Below are positions 59,073 to 64,000 of a stretch of 64,000 nt of DNA, piece after piece. Both the position numbers and the translations under genes were made by a program. Source of the stretch: Lineolata rhizophorae (Eukaryota > Ascomycota > Dothideomycetes > Lineolatales > Lineolataceae); assembly GCA_010093515.1 (NCBI GenBank), contig MU001677.1, positions 650,555 to 714,554 on the forward strand, read 5' to 3'. The notes under the pieces are model-generated. The model was not told where the DNA came from and did not search any database. It saw only the letters and a program-made list of their open reading frames with translations. How positions within the stretch are numbered: position 1 is the first letter of the stretch; every line of letters starts with the position of its first letter.

Positions 59073-60583
59073 ATGGCCCGCGAATACATGGCCAGCCACG
59101 GCGTCGACCTGGACTCGGAAATGGCCAGGATCCAGTTCGGCCAGGACGTGTTCAAGCAGGCGGCGGGAATGCTGCGGCACCGGCAGCCACCGCCCAGTTA
59201 CGCCGACGTGGTGGGCGGCGATCCCTTGCGGCGCATCATGGCGGCGCGGCTACCGCGACGGGACCCTTCGACGCTATGGGACATATCCATAGTCAATGGG
59301 CGGATCGCGTCCGTCGAGCCGCACGATGCGGCCGCGCCCACCATCGCTCACCTGCCGGGCGTGCTGCACGCCTTCGAGCGCCTGGTGGCGCCCAGCCTAT
59401 GCCATGCGCACGTCCACCTCGACAAGTGCTTCCTGCTACAAGACCCCAAGTACGCGGACCTAGAGATCGAGAGCGGCGACTTCGCCGAGGCCATGGCCCT
59501 GACGGCCAAGGCCAAGGCGCGCTTCGAGGAGGAGGACCTGCTGCGCCGCGGTCGCCAGCTACTCGAGGAGAGCATCGAGCATGGCGTGACTGCCGTGCGC
59601 GCCTTCGTCGAGGTCGACGGCCAAGTGCGCTTCCGCTGCCTCGACGCCGGGCTCAAGCTCAAGAAGGAGTTCGAGCAGCGCTGCGACGTGCAGATTTGCG
59701 CCTTCGCCCAGCTGCCCATTTTCTCGGGCGCCGACGGCGGCGACGAGAACCGGAAGCTGATGGCCGAAGCCGCCGCGCGCGAAGGCGTGGACGTGTTGGG
59801 CAGCACGCCTTACGTGGAATCGGACCCGTACAAGATGCGCATGAACGTGCGTTGGATGGCTACCATGACTCTTGCGCACAAGACGCATCTAGATCTCCAT
59901 CTCGACTACAACCTCGACAAGACCAAGGAGCCGCTGATATGGGACGTCATCGACATACTGAAGTACTGGCACTGGGTGGAGCGCGGTGGCAAAGGGATCA
60001 CGCTCGGGCACTGCACGCGGCTGTCCATGTTCAAGCCTGACGAATGGAGGCGGTTGAAGGAGGAAATCGGCGACCTGCCTCTATCTTTCGTCGGCCTCCC
60101 GACTTCGGACCTCTTCATGATGCGGACCGAGTGCGGCGCCAGGGGAACTCTGCCCATTCCCAAGATGGTCGAAGGGCATGGTTTGAATGCGGCGATTGCC
60201 GTGAACAACGTTGGTAACGCATTCACGCCGCAGGGCAGCTGCGACCCGCTCAGCGTGGCGAGTCTTGGTGTCGGCGTTTACCAGGCCGGGGCGAAGAGGG
60301 ACACGGAAGTCCTATTTGTAAGTCGGCCCTAATATTGAAGGACTCGATGTTCTCCGGACTCGATGTTAACTGTGTGCAGGAGTGCGTGTCTTCGAGAGCA
60401 AAGAGCTCCATTGGATTGGAGTGCTCGTCGTTCGATTTGAACGTCGGTGAACCGGCCGACTTCGTAATATTTGAGAAGAACAGGACTAGCTGGAGGACTC
60501 GGATGACCATCCCGGAAGTTGTCTATGATGCTGGTTCCGGCAGGCAAACCATTAGGGGTGGTCTTCTTATGAACAGACCATAG
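59073..60583 (+). CDS. Metal-dependent amidohydrolase, cytosine-deaminase-like
   Basis: A TIM-barrel amidohydrolase of 482 aa in two exons, 59073-60317 and 60380-60583. Metal ligands are visible: CHAHVHLDKC (His113 and His115), LDLHLDYNLD, LGHCTRLS, and the later SD in LPTSDLFMM. These match the cytosine deaminase/isocytosine deaminase branch (a bacterial CodA-like HxH, H, H, D set). GNAFTPQGSCDPLSVASLG near the end of exon 1 is the usual loop after the metal site, and the C-terminal FDLNVGEPADFVIF closes the small beta domain. No signal peptide is present. The start at MAREYMASHG was chosen over an upstream in-frame Met at 58719, whose extension is a translated pyrimidine tract. Substrate is not fixed: cytosine, related pyrimidines or other cyclic amidines are possible. 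Confidence 0.88.
60340..60367. repeat. 12-bp direct repeat inside the amidohydrolase intron
   Basis: GGACTCGATGTT occurs at 60340-60351 and again at 60356-60367, filling almost half of the 62-nt intron just before the branch sequence GTTAAC. This is probably a small replication-slippage duplication. Confidence 0.8.
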
Positions 60584-60897
60584 AACACGTTCAAGCATAC
60601 ATACATACCCTTTTCTTGTACATGGCGCTTGGTGTTAAGACATAGACCGGACCTAGCAAAGATATTTTATAGTTTGTACGCGTAGATATGAGATGCTAGA
60701 ATGTATTTTATGAACGCAAATAGAATCCGTATGCTCATGGCTCATCTTTGACTAGTTTTTACCTTTTTCCGGCTTACCTGGTGTCCAAAGCAACTCCCAC
60801 CATCTTGGATTCTAACCATAGAACTCCCTAAGACGAAATCGCCTAGCATGAATATCTAGACGCCAAGAGGCTCTTTCCTAGACGAGCACGTCCAAAA
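60584..60897. other. Short convergent intergenic region
   Basis: About 310 bp lies between the amidohydrolase (+) and the phosphoesterase (-) 3' ends. It is AT-rich and nothing was recognised in it. Confidence 0.6.
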
Positions 60898-63167
60898 CTA
60901 CTCCTTGATCTTGATCCTACCCTCCAGCCTCGGCGCCACCGCCTTTGTCCAATTGACTACAAATTCGCCCTCGCCGAGCTCGTCGCACAAGCCAGGATGC
61001 CCCTTGAGGCCCGCCAGCCGCCACCACTTGCGCATGACCTTGCGCATAATAGCCAGCTCGTTCTCGCGCGCGGTCACATCCGTCGAGATAGGCTCGACGG
61101 GCGGCCGCTCGTCCTCGGAGTCGCTCAGGTTTACAGGCTCCTGGGCACGTGACGGGCGGCGCGTCTGCCTGTGCCGCAGCGGCGGCCTGCCGTTCGAAGG
61201 CGGAGGAGCGGTCGCGCGGGCGGCCGCCGCGGCGAAGGCGTCGCCGACAGCGGCGGTGGCGAGCGGGCTGGTCGGCGACTTGAGCGAGTAGCGCCGCTCG
61301 ATCTCGTTGTGCACCGAACTCCAGTGTCGGCCCAGCGAGGGGCCCCAGCGTTTCCAGCGGCCGAGCACCTTGAGCGACATGAAGTACTGGCGCAAGATGG
61401 TGCTGATGAGAACGCCGTTCTCTTCGCTGACGATCTCCTTGGCAACGCCGCCTTCGGACTGGACAAGGAGGGAATCGTATCCGTCTGAAGGGGCCGGGAA
61501 GATTAGCATCCACGTGACGACTCGTCGTTGAGCTTTTCAAAGTTCGGGTTTTACCTTTGCCACGAGCCATATACCCACGAGTAGCGAGGACGTACTCCCT
61601 CTCGAGATCGATAGGTTCTGTGCCGATAAGTGCGTATGTGACCCGTGAACCTTCGGGCTTTGAAGGGTCAAATTCGAACTCGATGTTGGACACTTGAGGG
61701 AACCGCCCTAAAAGAAACATGCATTAGGAATACTTTCTCGATAAACATTAGCTAGAGATAGGTTACCTTCTAAAGCAGGATACTTGCTGACGGAGTTTTC
61801 CAGCGCATCGAGCAGTGCTTGCCCGGTAACCTGAATTACTACGACAGGATCCTCGAAGGGAAAGCTGAAAACATTAGTTAAGCGTGTATGAAGACCGTTA
61901 GGTTACCTGGGCCATACCAATACAGCAGGTCTCGCAGACGAAGGACTCCCGGGGGATATATCTGGTCGCCTCGAATCGTTCCCGCAGCCATGATGCAGCA
62001 ATCCGCTTGGCAATGGAATCTCATGAGATCGCAGACGAAATTGCCTAGATTTGACTCCTTGAGACGCACCGTCGTAAAACGAGCGTCTAATGGAGCGGCC
62101 GTATATCCAATTGGCTTTTCCAATTTCGTCTTGAGGTTTGCCGTTAGGCTCTCGACAAGTTTGCACATCGACGGGTCCTCAGGAATCTCAGAAACGACGT
62201 CTTGTTGAATGATTTCGAAATCCCATTTCTTGGTCCCGTCTGGCCGTCTCCGTGCCTCAATGTACGACAGTTGCTTGAAGTCGCACCCAGAACGAAGCAC
62301 ATGTGTGCCTTTGATGAAGCTATGGTTGTAAAAATGATCATGCCCGCCCAAGATGATGTCAATTAGGCCTTCTGGTGTCTTCTCCGCGAGCTTGTTATCA
62401 TTCGGCTCTCTCTGGTGGGTGATGGCAATGATGATTTCCGCACCTTGCTCACGCAAGCCAGGCACAAGCTCTTTTGCCGTTTCCGACGCGGACTTGTATA
62501 TCAGATTCGGAGGCAAGGCATTGATAGTGCCCAACCACTCCCGCTCGCCCAAGCCGATTATTCCAATTTTGATTCCGTTCGAAGAGGTCATCATCACCGT
62601 CTTTTTGGCATTCCCAAGAGGCTCGTCCTCGCCAAGTGCAGGGTCGAGAACATTGGCAAGTAGCCAGGGGAATTTGCATTGTCTAGTAAGGTGGCGGTAC
62701 TGGCGGACGCCGAAGTCGAGGTCATGGTTCTGCTCAGAAGAACCATTAGTCGGATTCCAGTGACAACGGTGAGAGAAAACGACCGCAGTCTTACGCCAAC
62801 ACAAGCACAGTCGGTGCCAATACCGTTCAAAACGGGCACCATGTGACTACCTTCTTCCCCGTTAAAACACCGACAAGAGCGCGTAGCGCTAATGGCACCG
62901 ACCTTTAGTCACAGAACTCTCCAAGCTCGGGTTGAAAGCATCGCCCGAGAAGAAGGTGAGCAGCGCCGGCTGGCCCTCGAACCGGGGGTCAGAGCGGTAG
63001 TAATTGCACAGGGATTGAAAGCGAGCGATGCCGCCCACGGGCTCGGAAGAGGACGCGTCGACGTGGTAGACATCGTTGTAGTGGAGGATGCGGAGGTCGG
63101 GCGGGCCGGAAGCGTTTCCGCTCGCAAAAGTGACCTTTTCCGCGGCCGAATACGACGCGAGCGTCAT
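60898..63167 (-). CDS. 5'-nucleotidase-family metallophosphoesterase
   Basis: Calcineurin-like phosphoesterase of the UshA/5'-nucleotidase group, predicted to hydrolyse nucleotides or cyclic nucleotide phosphates. Six exons (63167-62903, 62850-62795, 62729-61918, 61864-61767, 61707-61555, 61484-60898) close in frame to 656 aa. Metal-site motifs appear in order: NDVYH (31-35), SGDAF (74-78), GNHD (107-110), ITHQ (about 211) and GGHDH (235-239). The C-terminal 5'-nucleotidase domain has ESNLGNFVCDLMR, CFPFEDPVVV (378-387) and DGYDSLL for substrate stacking. There is no signal peptide, so it is likely cytosolic, unlike secreted bacterial UshA. The last 150 residues are low-complexity, then helical (MRKVMRKWWRLAG), a fungal extension. 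An upstream Met at 63257 is an alternative start. Confidence 0.9.
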
Positions 63168-63659
63168 GTCGAACGGCCCAAAGGTTGCGTTATTTTTGCT
63201 AAGGAAAATATCAGGCCGAGAAAGCCGACAGCGAAAGATAGAATAATGAACTGTCAAGCTTCAACCGCACGAGTTGGGGCGGAGAGCTCTGCGTGGATGC
63301 GGTGTAGATCGCCCCTCAATTGTCGCACCAGTGCTAGCGGCAATCCGCTTCCACGAGTCAGCTCATTGTCGTCTTCACTGCTGTCACCCGGAGCACCAAA
63401 AGTTGAGCTTTCCACGCCGGACTTCAAGCCCTACAATGGCTAGTTATGCCAGACGGGTGTGCGTTTGGGCCGAAGTTGTCGAACTAACCCATCGTTTCGA
63501 TTATACGTTTCTTACCTCCGGATTCGCAATTAGGGAGCGCTCGAGTTCCTCTCGATGGTTGGCGCTCTGGCTCGGGGGCTTGCCCCTGCCTATACCGTGG
63601 TGAGATCTCTTGTCAGGAACGTAAACAAGCTTGAACCGAAAATAAAATAAGATAAGCTA
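63168..63659. other. Upstream region of the phosphoesterase
   Basis: About 490 bp from the phosphoesterase start to the transposon boundary, presumably the promoter. The plus-strand frames here are shadows. No RNA gene was seen. Confidence 0.5.
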
Positions 63660-64000
63660 GCTGACCGGGTTCCGAGTCACCCGGGGTTCCAACTCACTGA
63701 CCCGAAACCACCCATCCTCATGAAAAATCGTGTTTATTCTCTCAACGTAGTTACAATTGCCACTCTGTACACATAGACTGAAGTGTTTGAGCTGCTGTTT
63801 CAGCTGCTACTCTTTCTGCTGCCCGTTCCTCAGCGTCGGCATCCCGTTGTGCCTCAAGAAGTTGTGAGGCCTGTACAGCAACCATGATTGTATCTATATC
63901 TGCAAATCGTTGATTTGGATTAACACGAACTTTCTTTCGTGGCTGTTGAGGCTTAAGAGCCTCAAGTTGACTATTTAATCTTTTATTTTGTGTTTCAAAC
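63660..64000 (-). mobile_element. Right-edge fragment of a pogo/Fot1-like DNA transposon
   Basis: The element begins just after a TA at 63658-63659, the target dinucleotide of Tc1/mariner-pogo transposons, with GCTGACCGGGTTCCGAGTCA and further GACTCA/GACCCG words that resemble fungal pogo terminal inverted repeats. The transposase C-terminus follows on the minus strand. The other end lies outside the window, so the inverted repeat cannot be confirmed here. Confidence 0.6.
63751..64000 (-). CDS. Transposase C-terminus, pogo/Fot1 (DDE) type, partial
   Basis: The minus strand is open from the window edge to TAA at 63753-63751, about 83 residues without a stop. It shows the C-terminal tail typical of fungal pogo/Fot1 transposases. 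A coiled-coil-like NKRLNSQLEALKPQ is followed by a basic RKKVRVNPNQRFADIDTI motif, then an alanine/glutamine-rich helix (AEERAAERVAAETAAQ) ending in CTEWQL. Codons are far more AT-rich than the host genes, which fits a recently arrived element. The catalytic DDE core is outside the window. The frame shows no RIP-type stops, so the copy may be young. Confidence 0.75.
   Translation of the reverse strand, partial: FETQNKRLNSQLEALKPQQPRKKVRVNPNQRFADIDTIMVAVQASQLLEAQRDADAEERAAERVAAETAAQTLQSMCTEWQL

Noticed and set aside
61907-61918. A donor GTAACC at 61906-61905 for phosphoesterase exon 3
   Set aside because: It puts the next exon out of frame. The donor GTATGG at 61917 restores the conserved CFPFEDP sequence.

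Overview
The window is nuclear DNA from a filamentous ascomycete fungus (Pezizomycotina). The evidence is genes broken by short (about 50-80 nt) GT-AG introns with CTAAC/CTGAC-type branch sites, a class III chitin synthase, an Opy2-type HOG-pathway anchor, a CE5 acetylxylan esterase, a neutral trehalase with a PKA site and calcium motif, and a pogo/Fot1-like transposase end. No finer taxonomic placement is supported by eye. There are no prokaryotic operons, CRISPR arrays or ribosomal RNA genes.

Layout, left to right: the 3' end of an unidentified gene (1-549, +); MBF1 coactivator (-); neutral trehalase (-); a 3.8-kb gene-poor gap; a secreted CE5 esterase (+) converging on a DHA1-type MFS transporter (-); class III chitin synthase (-) divergent from a low-molecular-weight tyrosine phosphatase (+), which converges on gamma-glutamyl phosphate reductase PRO2 (-); OPY2 (-); a 4.8-kb gap; TOM70 (-); a 3.2-kb gap; the HECT ubiquitin ligase HUL4 (+); a very long J-domain protein (+); a type II membrane glycosyltransferase-like protein (+); ribosomal protein eL15 (-) divergent from the tRNA m5C methyltransferase NCL1 (+); a small unnamed protein (+); an intron-containing tRNA-Glu(UUC) (+); the SWI/SNF subunit SNF12 (-) divergent from a cytosine-deaminase-like amidohydrolase (+), which converges on a 5'-nucleotidase-family metallophosphoesterase (-). 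The right edge cuts a pogo-like DNA transposon (-).

Most genes are conserved housekeeping, cell-wall or stress functions and do not form an obvious pathway cluster. Some share themes. Trehalase, OPY2 and chitin synthase belong to stress and cell-wall biology. eL15, NCL1 and the tRNA belong to translation. TOM70 and the J-protein belong to protein handling. Exon boundaries were deduced from open frames, splice consensus and protein-family continuity, and nearly all reconstructed coding sequences close exactly in frame. I found no convincing undescribed system. The best leads are the tRNA intron built on a 16-nt palindrome, in-frame tandem splice acceptors in the J-protein, a 15-nt terminal exon in the chitin synthase, an optional last intron in the esterase, and the transposon end.
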